From positions 806,001 through 870,000 of the forward strand of contig CAWGMT010000011.1 of assembly GCA_963823675.1 (NCBI GenBank): DNA of 64,000 bases, given 5' to 3'. The notes under the pieces were generated by a model. The model was not told where the DNA came from, did no database searches, and saw only the letters and a list, made by a program, of their open reading frames with translations. Numbering within the stretch: the stretch's first letter is position 1; the number at the start of each line of letters is the position of its first letter. The stretch is from CAWGMT01 sp963823675 (GTDB lineage: Bacteria; Planctomycetota; Planctomycetia; Isosphaerales; Isosphaeraceae). Positions 20,909-30,578 of the stretch are shown here, in pieces. The translations under genes were made by a program, and so were the position numbers.

Positions 20909-22064
20909 CGCGCGTCCTGCTGGCGACCTCGTTCCCGATCCCCGGCGAATTTGATGGAACGGCGATGTTGCCCATCAAGATCATGCGGGCGCTCAAGCCC
21001 CGGGGCGTCAATGTGGTCGTTGCGTATCTCCAGGCCAGGCCCCCCTGGGGCATGAGGATCACCCGAGCCGACTTCGAGGGGACGCCGGTCTACCAGCTTC
21101 CCATGGCGGCCTGGGTTCGCGGCGGCGGCCTGGCGCGAATCGCGCGCGAGCATCCTTTCGACCTGGTCCACGCCCAGCATTACGGTGGAGCGACCCGAGC
21201 CTACTTCGCCTGCCGGCGCTTCGGCTGGCCGATGGTTTACGAGATCCACTCACTCCTGGGTGATGAGGTCGAGCGTGACCGGCTGGGGCGGGGATTGGTC
21301 TTCCGTTCCTACCGCGCACTCGAAAAACGCGTCTTGCGGCATGCCGCCGCGGTGATCGTGCTCGGCGAGTCCGTGAAGCAAGTCGTCGTTGCCGAGAAAG
21401 GGGTCGCGCCCGAGCGCGTGAGCGTGATCTACCCGGGCATCGACTTGCGCGAGTACGATGCGCCCGGCGCGCCCCGACGATCCGCGGAATCGCCGCCGAG
21501 CACCAGGTGGTGATGTACGTGGGCAACATCGTGCATCCCAATCAGGGAGTGCCGATCTTGATTGAAGCGCTGCCGCGGGTATTCGAGGCTCTTCCCCTGG
21601 CGCGCTGCGTCCTGGTGGGAGGTCCCGCCGATGCCGCCCCTGGCTACCGCGCGGCACTGGGCTGTTACGCCGGTCGGCTCATCGTGCTGGCGGGCCAAAC
21701 GCCCGAGCAAGTCGTCGCGCTCTCCCGCCGCGCGGACGTCCTGGTTCATCCGCGATTGGCGTGCCGCGAGAACTACTCGGTGCAAAGCAAGATCGCCGTT
21801 TATCTGGCCGCCGGCCGGCCGATTGTGGCCACCGATTTCGGCGATTACCAGCAACTCCTGGGCGCCACCGGTGCTGGCCTGTTGACTCCGGTCGCTCCCG
21901 AGCCGCTGGCGCATGCCATCATTGCCGTTTTGACCGACCCATCCCTGGCGGCCCGCCTGGCCGCCGCCACCGGGCCCGTCGCCCGCGAGTTCTTCGCCAT
22001 GGAGCGAAACGTCGATCGGTATCTCGAGGTCTACGAGCGAGCGATCGCGAGCGGTCCTGGCTGA
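20905..22064 (+). CDS. GT4-type glycosyltransferase, single frameshift
   Basis: About 386 residues when joined. The first half (TRVLLATSFPIPGEFDGTAMLPIKIMRAL, DLVHAQHYGGATRAY, MVYEIHSLLGDE, VIVLGESVKQVVV, VSVIYPGIDL) is the GT-B N-terminal acceptor domain; the second (VVMYVGNIVHPNQGVPILIEALP, CVLVGGPA, ENYSVQSKIAVYLAAGRPIVATDFG) is the nucleotide-sugar domain of Glycos_transf_1. The frame changes at about 21466-21480, beside ggcgcgcc; one lost base restores REYDAPG...APTIRGIAAEHQVV. It would transfer a sugar from an activated donor to a surface glycan or lipid; the substrate is unknown. The start is a GTG overlapping the preceding stop (GTGA). Confidence 0.8.
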
Positions 22065-22094
22065 AAACCGACCACGCCGGCGGCGGGCAGCCGA

Positions 22095-22194
22095 ATGACG
22101 AAGGACGAGCTCGAGTAGATCGCCGAGCAGGTGGTGGACGGGATGCTCAAGGTGCACCGTGCCTTGGGGCCGGGCCTGCTGCAATCATCGTTTC
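22095..22194 (+). pseudogene. Truncated GxxExxY-family fragment
   Basis: ATG at 22095 reads MTKDELE, then a TAG (22116-22118), then in the same frame IAEQVVDGMLKVHRALGPGLLQSS, which is the conserved opening of GxxExxY (PD-(D/E)XK-like) proteins. All downstream sequence of that family is missing: sense ends just before the inverted repeat at 22201. A remnant only. Confidence 0.6.
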
Positions 22195-22200
22195 TCGCGC

Positions 22201-22255
22201 CCATAGATCTCATCGATTTCACGGCCCGTGCGCGTGAGATCGATGAGATCTATGG
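22201..22255. repeat. 23-bp inverted repeat (hairpin) between glycosyltransferase and tRNA
   Basis: Arms 22201-22223 and 22233-22255 are reverse complements with a single mismatch and a 9-base loop. The hairpin begins where the GxxExxY fragment ends. There is no T-run after it, so it is not a typical intrinsic terminator for the upstream gene, though it could still stop transcription before the tRNA or be a mobile palindromic insert. Confidence 0.85.
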
Positions 22256-22445
22256 CGCCGAGGTGAGATCCATGTCGACCTTGACACTCCCACAGGCCCG
22301 TCTTACTGTAAAAATGGTTATCGGGTTCACCCGAACCTACGATGGGCTCGGGCGTTGTTGCTCAACCGGCGGACGACTGCTTCCGCAATGTGCGGGTTCC
22401 GCTCCTGCGGGGCGCCGTCGTCGGGAACGATGAGAACTCGCGTAC

Positions 22446-22518
22446 GCCACCTTAGCTCAGTTGGTAGAGCGCAGCTTTCGTAAAGCTGAAGTCCAGGGTT
22501 CGAGTCCCTGAGGTGGCT
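22446..22518 (+). tRNA. tRNA-Thr (anticodon CGT)
   Basis: A 73-base cloverleaf: acceptor gccacct pairs with aggtggc (22511-22517) plus discriminator T; D arm gctc..gagc; anticodon stem cagct/agctg with loop ttcgtaa, giving anticodon CGT (decodes ACG); T arm cctg-type stem around ggttcgagtcc. CCA is not encoded. It lies tail-to-tail with the kinase ending at 22527, only eight bases away. Confidence 0.95.
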
Positions 22519-22526
22519 TTGGACTT

Positions 22527-23699
22527 TCAATTTACTGGAGGGGCAGGAGGTGCTGTTTCTTCCCCGGGAACGGTTGCGGGTTCAGCGGGAACCGCGGCTG
22601 CGGCCGGTGCCTCGGCCCTGGGGGCTGCGTTCTTCGGTCGCAAAACGCTCCGCAGCCAGGCGGCCGCCTCGGCGGCGGTCTGGTACCTGTCGTCGGGGTT
22701 GGTTGCCATCAGTTTTTCAATGATCTGGACCAATCGCGCGGGCAATCCCGGGACGATCTGGTTGATCGGAACAGCCCGATCCGTGATTCGACGGACGAGG
22801 CAGTCCATCGACGACCCACCTTTGAAGGGGACCTGCCCGCTGGTCAAGTAGTACATCGTGCAACCAAGTGAGAACAGATCGGAGCGACCATCGATCTTGA
22901 CCATCCGAGCCTGCTCGGGCGAGATGTAGTCAGGCGTCCCCACGGTGTATCCGGCGGATGTCAGTGCGGGCACCAGCTCGTTCTTCTCCAGCAGCGTGCC
23001 CAGCCCGAAGTCGAGGATCTTGATCTTCTTTCCCCGTGTGAGCAGGAGATTCGACGGCTTGATGTCACGGTGTACAATACCGCACGCGTGCGCATGGGCC
23101 AGTCCGTCGGCAGTCTGGGCAGCGTAATTGACGACGGCGGCTGGAGGGAGTGGGCCCCGTGCCTTCACGAGATCCCCCAAGGTCCCGCCTTCCACGTACT
23201 CCATGGCGATGAAGTAACACAGGCCGATGCGATCGGCATCGAAGGCCCGGACCACATTGTCGTGATCCAGACGGCCTACCAGGTGCATCTCGCGCCGGAA
23301 GCGGGCAAGCGCCACGGGCTTGTTGATGCATCGGCCATCGAGGACCTTCAGCGCGACCACCCGGCCCATCATGCGATGCCTGGCCGTGTAGACCCTGCCC
23401 ATGGTGCCCTTGCCCAGGAAGTCGAGGATGACGTAATTCCCGAAGATCAGAACCTCGGGCCTACCCTTGAGAATCTGACGCGCCTGGTACTTGGTCAGGA
23501 TCCCATTCTTGATCAGGCCGGCGACCAGTCCGGCCAGCTCGATCGGCAGCTCCGCCGCGGCAATTGACGCAAGAACACCCACTTCACTTGGTCCTGCCGC
23601 GGGGACACTCGCCGCAACGGTGTCGCGTGAGGCGAGCGGAACGCGACGATCGGCGGCCGTGACGCAGACCGTGACGCAGACCGTTCCGAAAGGGTACAC
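22527..23699 (-). CDS. Ser/Thr protein kinase, cytoplasmic, compact type
   Basis: 390 residues. After an N-terminal segment (ELAGLVAGLIKNGILTKYQARQIL, the conserved helix upstream of many planctomycete kinases) the Hanks domain runs from about 90 to 350: LGKGTMGRVYTARH, VALKVLDG, MEYVEGGTLGDLV, HRDIKPSN, KILDFGLGTL, GTPDYISPEQA, DLFSLGCTMYYLTSGQVPF. All catalytic residues are present. The C-terminal 40 residues are Ala/Pro-rich and there is no membrane helix or sensor domain. The start is uncertain because the first 35 residues include a short DNA duplication (gacgcagaccgt twice). Neighbour on the same strand upstream: the receiver-cyclase gene. Confidence 0.88.
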   Translation of the reverse strand: MYPFGTVCVTVCVTAADRRVPLASRDTVAASVPAAGPSEVGVLASIAAAELPIELAGLVAGLIKNGILTKYQARQILKGRPEVLIFGNYVILDFLGKGTMGRVYTARHRMMGRVVALKVLDGRCINKPVALARFRREMHLVGRLDHDNVVRAFDADRIGLCYFIAMEYVEGGTLGDLVKARGPLPPAAVVNYAAQTADGLAHAHACGIVHRDIKPSNLLLTRGKKIKILDFGLGTLLEKNELVPALTSAGYTVGTPDYISPEQARMVKIDGRSDLFSLGCTMYYLTSGQVPFKGGSSMDCLVRRITDRAVPINQIVPGLPARLVQIIEKLMATNPDDRYQTAAEAAAWLRSVLRPKNAAPRAEAPAAAAVPAEPATVPGEETAPPAPPVN

Positions 23700-23857
23700 G
23701 TAAGTCGTTGCCTGCTAAGGGCGTGACGCTGGTGACGATGAAAAACCCACTTTACTAGGTCCGGCACCGTCCGCCCTTCCGTGGAGCGTTGCGTCGAGTG
23801 ATCGTGCCGCCTTTGACGGTATTTCGGCGCAGTGGCCAGTGTTCAGCTTGTGTCGGG

Positions 23858-25487
23858 TCACGCGCCGTGCCACTGGATCGTACCAGGGTCCAGATGGACG
23901 ATCTTGGTGAGTCCCGGCTTGCCCTTGAGCTCGCGAAAGCTGTGGCGCTCACCGGCGAGCGAACTGCTGATCTGCTCCCAGGCTTCGAGGCTCAGGTTGA
24001 CGCAGCCGGCATCGCCGTGGCTTTCCAGGCGGGCGGCGATGTTGACGGTGTCGCCCCAGAGGTCGAAGAGCGACTGTTGCCGGCCGAGCACACCCGAGAC
24101 GACGGTCCCGACGTGGACGCCGACGCGGAGCTTGAACCCCAGCTCCTGCCCCGCGCCGTCGCATAGCCTTTGGGTGAACTGGATCATCCGCATTCCCAGC
24201 CTCACGCAGTCGATTACGGGGTTCGGGACATCCTCGAGCAGCCCGCTGGCGGCCATGAACGCGTCGCCGATCGTCTTGATCTTCTGGACGCCCAGGGCCG
24301 AAGCCTCGTTCTCCCAGGCCTCGAACAGCTGCCGCAAGTGCTGCACAACGAACTCCGGGCAGTCGGAATGGTCATCGCAGTACCGGGTGAAGCCGACGAT
24401 ATCGGCGAAAAGGACGGCGACGCCCTCCCGACGGCGCGGCTTGACCGCGTCGGTCTCGACCAGCTCCTCGACCACGGGGCCGGGGAGGATGGCGTTGAGC
24501 AAGTCGTTGTATCGGAGCCGCTCTTGCTCGCTTCGATCACGAAGCCGCTTCTTCTCCAGGCAGGCATCGACGCGGGCCTTGAGGATCACGCGATTGAACG
24601 GCTTGGGCAGGTAGTCCTCGGCCCCCAGCTTGATGCAGTGGGCGATGACGTCGAGCTCGCTTTGTCCGGAGATGACGATGACCGGGATGTTGCGGCAACA
24701 GGGGTCGCTCCGGAGCCGCTCGATCACCTCGAACCCGTCGGCCCGGGGCATCTCGATATCGGTCATCACCAGGTCGAGATCGCCGGCCTTCAAGAACTCG
24801 AGCGCCTCGGCGCCGTCACGCGCGGGGACGACATCGTGCCCCTGTGACCGGAGGTAATCGCAAAGCAGGTCCCGTACCGCCTCGTTGTCCTCGGCGACCA
24901 GAATACGCCCGGGCTCGGCCGAGGGCAGGAGCGCGTCGTCGTCGCCCGCGCCCGCCGCGGGAATCCGCTCGAGGTAAAGGTTCACATCCTCGACGAACGC
25001 CCGCCCCTCTCGTGCGCAGCAGCTCTACCGTGGCCTGCGCAAGGTACTGCAGCCGGTGGCCCAAGCCGTCGACTTCACGGAACTCGCTGGCGAAACTGTC
25101 CAGGAAATACTTGCTCGCCTCCCGGGCGAGGTCTCCGCCGTATCCCAGGATCGGGGTCAGGCAGTTCGAGAGGTCGCGGTCGAGTGTCTTCGATGCCGAG
25201 TCCACGCTGCGCTCGGGGTCGAGCGCGGCCTGGATCATCGCGGCCATCCGCTCGGCGTGCAGCTTGATCTTCTGGAGATCAGCGACGATCGGGCCGCAGG
25301 CGCCGATCTTCTCCTCGGCGGACAGCAAGTCGACCAGCTCGATCAGGGCGTGGGTCGGGGCGAGCAGGTCTTGACGCCGCCTCGCGAGATAGAATCGGCG
25401 TGCCCGGCCCGACTGTTTGCCGTGGGCCGCAGGCCCCTGGCGCATCGGCGCGTCCGGGTTCAATCTCATCGTGGATGCCCTTGACAT
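23858..25487 (-). CDS. Receiver-domain class III adenylate/guanylate cyclase with degenerate histidine-kinase-like N-terminus, single frameshift
   Basis: About 540 residues when joined. The N-terminal part has two segments resembling HisKA H-boxes, RRRQDLLAPTHALIELVDLL and DRDLSNCLTPILGYGGDL, but neither has the phosphoacceptor His. A receiver domain follows (ILVAEDNEAVRDLL, phosphoacceptor Asp in VMTDIEMPRADG, Lys in YLPKPFN), then a class III cyclase domain (VAVLFADIVGFTRYCDD with metal Asp, KIKTIGDAFMAASG with the second metal Asp, LRVGVHVGTVVSGVLG, LWGDTVNIAARLES). The frame changes at about 25012-25020 at tgcgca; adding one base joins ELLR to REGRAFVEDVNLYLER. It probably converts ATP to cAMP (or GTP to cGMP) under phosphorelay control. 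It lies just downstream of the exporter operon, whose ATPase has a cNMP-binding domain. Confidence 0.87.
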
Positions 25488-25657
25488 TATGAAGACCTTA
25501 TCATTCGCGCGGGGCTGTCGCTAGCCATGACGCCCGATTATACCAAGATCCCGATGCGGTGGCTAAGAGTGTCTGGTGAAGGCTGGCAAAATAATCGGCT
25601 GCACGATCTTGATTGACGGATGCCGGGGCCCCCGACGTCAAAGTGAGCCGGCGGCGC

Positions 25658-26920
25658 TCAGTCGGGCCCGTGCCCGTACCGTTGACAGAACACCTTGATC
25701 AGCTCCTCGCGCATTGGCTCGCTGGCCGCGAGGGCTTGATGGAAACCTTCCTTGCTGAGGGTGTATACCTCCGCCTCGTCCTTCGTGATCACGGTGGCGT
25801 TGCGCGGTTTGTCTTCCAGCAGGGCGACTTCGCCGAAAACTTCGCCGGCCCCGAGTGTCGCCGTGAGGTGGGAGGCGGATCCATCGTCAACGTACACCTC
25901 GACATCGCCCTTCTTGATCAGGTAAAATTTGTCTCCCACCTCGCCTTGCCGGATCAGATAGGTCCCCGGCGGATGGGCCTCTTCCTTCATGTTCTCCGCG
26001 ACTTCCACCAGGCGCACCGGGGTCAAACCGGAGAACAGGGGAACCTTCTGGAGGAACAGGCAGATGCGCACGGTCTTGTCGACGCGGATGTCGGAGGCGA
26101 TACGTCCTTCCTTCATGTTGACCACTCGGTCGCCCTGATCGATGACCCGGCTGTCATGGGTCACGACGAGGATCGTGGATCCCGTCCGGGCAAGCTTCTT
26201 GAGCAGAGACACGACCAGCTCTCCGGAATGCTTATCCAGAGCGGCCGTGGGCTCATCCGCCAGGACGAGCCGAGGGTGGTTGGCGAGGGCCCGGGCTATG
26301 GCGACGCGCTGTTTCTGGCCGCCGGACAATCCTTTCGGCTTGTAGTCCACGCGGTGCCCCAGCTCCAGTTTCTCGAGCAATCCGACCACCAGGGCTCGGG
26401 CGAGGGCGGCCCGGTGCCGGGGCACATCGCGCAGGAGCGTGACCGGAGCGTCGCCATCCTCAAAGGTGCTCAAGAGAGCGTGGGCATGTTCGTAAAGGTC
26501 CTCGGGCGTGTACTCCTTGAGGTCGATGGCCATGTTGACGTTCTCCGCCGCGGTCAGCGGGTCGAGGAGGTTATGCGCCTGGAAGATGAAGCCGATGTGC
26601 CGGCGGACCGCCACCAGATCTTTCTTGCCCAGACCGCGCAGCTCCTGTCCCAGGACCTGCACGCTCCCTTCCTGGACGGAGCGCAGGGCACCGATCAGGG
26701 TCAGGAGCGTCGTCTTACCGCAGCCCGAGGCGCCGGTCAGGATGACCAGTTCGCCGGGGCTGATTTCGAGGTTCATGTCGAAGAGCACCTGCTGGCGGAT
26801 GTCCCCCTGGCCGAAGGCGTGGTTCAAGCCGCGGATATTCACCGTGGGCTGGCCATTCTTGGTGGCGGAGGCCGGCGGCGTCTCGCCCGCCGCAACCGGC
26901 GGCCCGTCGAGCCTTGTCAT
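25658..26920 (-). CDS. devA: ABC transporter ATPase (DevA/MacB type) fused to C-terminal cyclic-nucleotide-binding domain
   Basis: 420 residues. ATPase with Walker A GASGCGKTT (about 63-71), signature LSGGQKQR (about 198-205), Walker B LVLADEPTAALD and the H-loop in VVTHDSRV. A CAP/CNB domain occupies about 286-410: RICLFLQKVPLFSGL, GTYLIRQGEVGDKFYLIKKGDVEV, and a phosphate-binding cassette FGEVALLEDKPRNATV with the key Glu and Arg kept. An insert just before the signature (LRDVPRHRAALARALV) is unusual. The start is fixed by an ATGA overlap with the upstream permease stop (26917-26920). It energises export by the two neighbouring permeases; the CNB domain suggests control by cAMP/cGMP. Confidence 0.9.
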   Translation of the reverse strand: MTRLDGPPVAAGETPPASATKNGQPTVNIRGLNHAFGQGDIRQQVLFDMNLEISPGELVILTGASGCGKTTLLTLIGALRSVQEGSVQVLGQELRGLGKKDLVAVRRHIGFIFQAHNLLDPLTAAENVNMAIDLKEYTPEDLYEHAHALLSTFEDGDAPVTLLRDVPRHRAALARALVVGLLEKLELGHRVDYKPKGLSGGQKQRVAIARALANHPRLVLADEPTAALDKHSGELVVSLLKKLARTGSTILVVTHDSRVIDQGDRVVNMKEGRIASDIRVDKTVRICLFLQKVPLFSGLTPVRLVEVAENMKEEAHPPGTYLIRQGEVGDKFYLIKKGDVEVYVDDGSASHLTATLGAGEVFGEVALLEDKPRNATVITKDEAEVYTLSKEGFHQALAASEPMREELIKVFCQRYGHGPD

Positions 26921-28083
26921 TTGAACACCTCGGCCGGATCGGCGGTCAGGATTCTTCGGATGGCGATGGATCCAGATATCAGGCACATCGCCACGGTCAC
27001 GAGCAGGACGAGCGCGCGTCGCGTCGTTGTCAAGAACATCAGCAATCCGGTCTTGTAGCTAACGATCCGGAAGAGGATCTCGGCGGCCACGAGAGCTGGC
27101 AGGAAGCCCAGCACGCTCAGGAACACAGCCTGCTGGAGGACGACCCCGACCAGGTACCAATCGGTGAAGCCGATTGCTTTGAGGGTGGCGAACTGCGGAA
27201 GGTAATTGCTCACGTTGGTGTAGAGAATCTGGTAACAGATGATGATGCCCACAACGATGGCCACGACCATCCCCAGGAGAAAGATCTGACCGATGGCCGT
27301 GTTGTCCTTCCAGTAGTCTTTCTCCCGGTTCAGCAATTCCGGCTTGGTGAGAATGCTCACGTCTTCCGGCAACGCCGCTTGCAACGCCTGCTGTACCTCC
27401 GTGAGGTCCGATCCTGGTTTCACCTTGACGAGGCCGAGCGCGACCTTGTCGAGGTGCGGTTTTCGGGACGACCGGTCGGGGAAAAACTTCTCGAAGTTGC
27501 GGTCGCTCATGATCACGTTGCCATCCGTCAAGAAATCGGTTCCCAGCCGAAAAGTTCCCACCACCGTCACCTCGCGACCCGCGAGCTCCGTCCGGGTGCC
27601 GGGCTGGGGATTGCCGTAGTAATCCCGCGATTTCTCGTCAAACAGAACCGTATCGGGCATTTTCAAGGCGGCAGCACACGCCGCCGTCTCGGGAAACGTG
27701 AACACGGAGTCATCGGGGTCAAACGCAAGGACCCGGATGGGGCGCAGTTTGCGCTTGACGGGGTCCCTCCAGATCGAGGCGGCACCCTCGATGTAGAGCG
27801 GATGCACGGCGCGGACGCCGGGAACGGCCAAGGCCTGGTAGATCCGCCGGCTGGGGATTGAGTCTGGATCGTACATAATATGCTTGAGCTTGTTCAGGAT
27901 GAACAAGTCACCGTCAAATCGGTTGATGATCTCGGCTTGACTGTCGAACATCGCATCACGGAAACCGGTCTGGGAGAACATCAGCACGACCGCCAGGAGA
28001 ATGCCGCCCAGAGACACCGCGAGCCGGCCCGGCGTGTGAATCAGGATCTTGAGGGCCAGCGGTATGGTTAGCGGCCGCGCCAT
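26917..28083 (-). CDS. devC: DevC-type ABC transporter permease (FtsX/MacB fold), second copy
   Basis: 388 residues. One N-terminal membrane helix (LAVSLGGILLAVVLMFSQTGF), a long extracytoplasmic domain of about 230 residues, and three C-terminal helices (IFLLGMVVAIVVGIIICYQILYT, AVFLSVLGFLPALVAAEILF, ALVLLVTVAMCLISGSIAI). The motif YLPQFATLKAIGF just after helix 2 is diagnostic of DevC permeases. It ends ADPAEVFK, also typical. The start at 28083 lies two bases after the stop of the preceding permease and has no Shine-Dalgarno site, so translation is probably coupled. Its stop overlaps the ATPase start (ATGA). Confidence 0.9.
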   Translation of the reverse strand: MARPLTIPLALKILIHTPGRLAVSLGGILLAVVLMFSQTGFRDAMFDSQAEIINRFDGDLFILNKLKHIMYDPDSIPSRRIYQALAVPGVRAVHPLYIEGAASIWRDPVKRKLRPIRVLAFDPDDSVFTFPETAACAAALKMPDTVLFDEKSRDYYGNPQPGTRTELAGREVTVVGTFRLGTDFLTDGNVIMSDRNFEKFFPDRSSRKPHLDKVALGLVKVKPGSDLTEVQQALQAALPEDVSILTKPELLNREKDYWKDNTAIGQIFLLGMVVAIVVGIIICYQILYTNVSNYLPQFATLKAIGFTDWYLVGVVLQQAVFLSVLGFLPALVAAEILFRIVSYKTGLLMFLTTTRRALVLLVTVAMCLISGSIAIRRILTADPAEVFK

Positions 28084-28085
28084 GG

Positions 28086-29217
28086 CTAGAACAGGTCCAC
28101 CGGGTCGGCCTTTCTCAGGAAGCGAATCGCCATCAATCCCGAGAACGAGCACATGAGGAGAGTTGCGATAAAAACGCCCACCGCTCGCCACACGGTCATG
28201 GTGATCGGGAGGTGCGTGACGGCGCGGGCAGTCGCGTAGATTCCCAGGGCAATCAGGAATCCGGGGATGTAGGAGAGGACCGCCATGAAAACGGCCTGTT
28301 GCAGCACCACCAGGGCCAGGTAGGCGTCGGAGAAGCCCATCGCCTTGAGAGTCGCGTACTCGGGCAATCGGCTATTCACTTCCAGGGAGAGCACCTGGTA
28401 AATGATGACGATGCCGAATAGCAGGGCGACGATCACTCCGGAGCCAAAGATGATCCCCGTCGAGGTGTTGGTAACCCAGTAGTCCTCCTCCTCCTCCTCG
28501 ATTTCGTCCCGCGTCAGCACGCGAACGTCGGCGGGGAGGTACTCGCGCAGCTTCTTCGCCACTTTCTGCGGGTCGGCTCCTTCCCGGACATTGACCAAGC
28601 CCAGATGGACCTGGTTCGAGCGGCCACCCGCCATACAGGCGGGAGAAAGTCTTGTCGCTCACCACGATCATGCCCGTCTCGAACCCGGGCCCGATGGTGA
28701 ACTCGCCGACGACCTTGAGGTTCAGCGGTCCGACCTGGGTGACCAGCCCGACGTGACGCGGTCCCACATCGGAGCGTGTCAGGCTGTCGACCAGCATTGT
28801 ATCGTCAAGGGCCAGCAGGGGCCGTTTCGCATCCAGTTCCCGATTCAGGATCACCTTCTCGTCGCTTGGTCTGATGCCGATCACCACGACGGATCGGAAG
28901 TAACGCGTCTCGGTATTGCGCCAGTTCTGGCGGCTCACGTACAGCGGCATGACGTTCTCCACGTCCGGATTGGCCGATGCCTGGTACAGCCGGCGCCGAG
29001 GAAAGGTCTGCGCCTGCGTGAGCATCACGTAATTCGGGGAAGTCAGCACGATGTCGAAGTCGAGCCGGCCCAGGACCAGGTTGGCCGTGCGCCGAACTCC
29101 CGCGCGAAATCCCAGTTGCATGAAAAGGAGGGCGACGGCGAAACAGACTCCGGCGACGGCCACCAAGGTCCGGACGGGGTTGTCCGCCAGGTTCCTCCAG
29201 GTGAGGAAGGCTGTCAT
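28086..29217 (-). CDS. devC: DevC-type ABC transporter permease, first copy, single frameshift
   Basis: About 376 residues when joined. The start MTAFLTWRNLADNPVRTLVAVAGVCFAVALLFMQLGF is preceded by AGGGAG. The periplasmic domain follows, then after a frame change at about 28625-28640 (between FSRLYGG and GGRSNQVHLGL) come the three C-terminal helices and the diagnostic RLPEYATLKAMGFSDAYL. It ends FLRKADPVDLF, close to the second permease's end, so the two are paralogues that should form a heterodimeric MacB-like translocation complex. The break lies in a ggcgggtgg run and is best explained by one extra G. Confidence 0.85.
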
Positions 29218-29228
29218 CGGCTCCCTTT

Positions 29229-30467
29229 TCACTCTCCGGATTGGGTTGACTTGCCAGCGGGGCTTGTCCCGGGCGGGACAATCCGCTTGATCTTCACGTC
29301 CACCTGCAGGTTGGTCATGCGCGCTACTGTTTCGTCGGGCGGCTCGAGCAGGATCCACACCTGGACCACCCGTGCATCGGCATCGGCCGCCGGGTCGATG
29401 TGGAGCACGTCGTTCTTGAAGACCATCTGGCCGATGCGCTCGACCGTTCCAGTCAGCTCGCGACCGAGCGCGCGGCTGGCGACCGTGGCCGTCTGGCCGA
29501 CTTTCACATTGCGAATGTCGGTCTCGTAAACCTCGGCCACGGCGTACATGGTCTTGGTGTCACCCATTTTCAGGATCGGCAGGCGATCGGTGGTCTCGCC
29601 GGGGTGCGTAAGAACTTTGAGGATGCAGCCGTCTTGGGGGGCCTTGAGAATCGTGCGGTCCAGGTGCGCCTTGGCCAGGGCGAGGTTTTTCGCGAGGGAC
29701 TCGATCTGGCCCGAAGCCTGCACTCGCTTCAGTCCGGCCTTCGCCACCTCCAGTTGCGCGACCGCGGTCTGGAATTTCAACCGAGCGCCGGCCGTCGCTT
29801 TGGCCAAGAGCGCCCTGGCCGCTTTCAGCTCCTGTTTGTCGCGGTTGACGAGCAGGTCTTGCTGATCCATCTTCTGGGGCGAGATTGTTCCCGAGGCGAC
29901 GCTGCGCAGGCGCTCCTGATCGGTGCGGTCGCTCTCCAGTACGCTTTCCAGCAGACTCACCCGGTCTTGCTGCGCCTGGATGTCCAGTGGATCGAGCTCC
30001 CTGGCCTCGCTCACGCCGAGCTCGGCCTGCTGCACCAGGGCCTGACTGTAAACCATTTCTGCTCCCAGACGCGTCCTGGCCTCGTCCAACTGCGCCGCGG
30101 CCGCGTCGCACTGGGCCGTGGCCTCGGAGTAGCTGTCCAGACAGCCGAGCGTGGCCCCTTTCTTGACACATTCCCCTTCCCTGACCGCGAGCGACTCCAG
30201 GCGAGCACCCATCAGCCCGCCCGCGATATCAATCACGTCTCCCCGTGGTTGGAGCCGGCCCAGGGCCGCGATGAACGGTCCTTCGTCTGGTGCGTGCGCG
30301 TCGCCGAACGACCCCACCTCGCGCAGTTCCTCACCCTGGGTCTTCATCTGCGGCGGTCGTGACCGAGCGAGGTGCACGCTGTAGAGAAAGGCGCCCGCCC
30401 CGCCCCCTGCTACGGCGGCAAGGACCATCAACAGTAATTGCAAGCAAACGGTTATCGCTCGCTTCAT
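29229..30467 (-). CDS. devB: DevB/HlyD-type membrane fusion protein
   Basis: 412 residues. An N-terminal signal-anchor (ITVCLQLLLMVLAAVAGGGAGAFLYSVH) is followed by a lipoyl-like half motif (GRLQPRGDVIDIAG, LESLAVREGECVKKGATL), a long coiled-coil hairpin rich in Ala/Gln/Glu (about 110-245), the second lipoyl half (ILKAPQDGCILKVLTHPGE) and beta-barrel strands (MYAVAEVYETDIRNVKVGQ). GRLQPRG is typical of DevB adaptors of cyanobacterial and planctomycete exporters. It links the inner-membrane DevCA complex to the outer-membrane factor encoded just upstream; the next gene (permease) starts 11 bases after its stop. Confidence 0.9.
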   Translation of the reverse strand: MKRAITVCLQLLLMVLAAVAGGGAGAFLYSVHLARSRPPQMKTQGEELREVGSFGDAHAPDEGPFIAALGRLQPRGDVIDIAGGLMGARLESLAVREGECVKKGATLGCLDSYSEATAQCDAAAAQLDEARTRLGAEMVYSQALVQQAELGVSEARELDPLDIQAQQDRVSLLESVLESDRTDQERLRSVASGTISPQKMDQQDLLVNRDKQELKAARALLAKATAGARLKFQTAVAQLEVAKAGLKRVQASGQIESLAKNLALAKAHLDRTILKAPQDGCILKVLTHPGETTDRLPILKMGDTKTMYAVAEVYETDIRNVKVGQTATVASRALGRELTGTVERIGQMVFKNDVLHIDPAADADARVVQVWILLEPPDETVARMTNLQVDVKIKRIVPPGTSPAGKSTQSGE

Positions 30468-30578
30468 GGTCTCGATCGCGCTGCCTCACACCTACAATAG
30501 AAGTGATCGCACTACAATCGTATAGAGCCCGACACAAGGCCACAAGCATTATCTGAGATAGGCGGCGATTGCAACGGT

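Noticed and set aside
22446..22518. tRNA-Thr as an attachment site of an integrated element
   Set aside because: No integrase gene and no duplicated tRNA 3' end were found downstream; the neighbours look like ordinary chromosomal genes.
26917..28191. Longer start for the second DevC permease (36 extra residues)
   Set aside because: The extension is antisense-like and overlaps the preceding permease end; the ATG at 28083 fits the family N-terminus.
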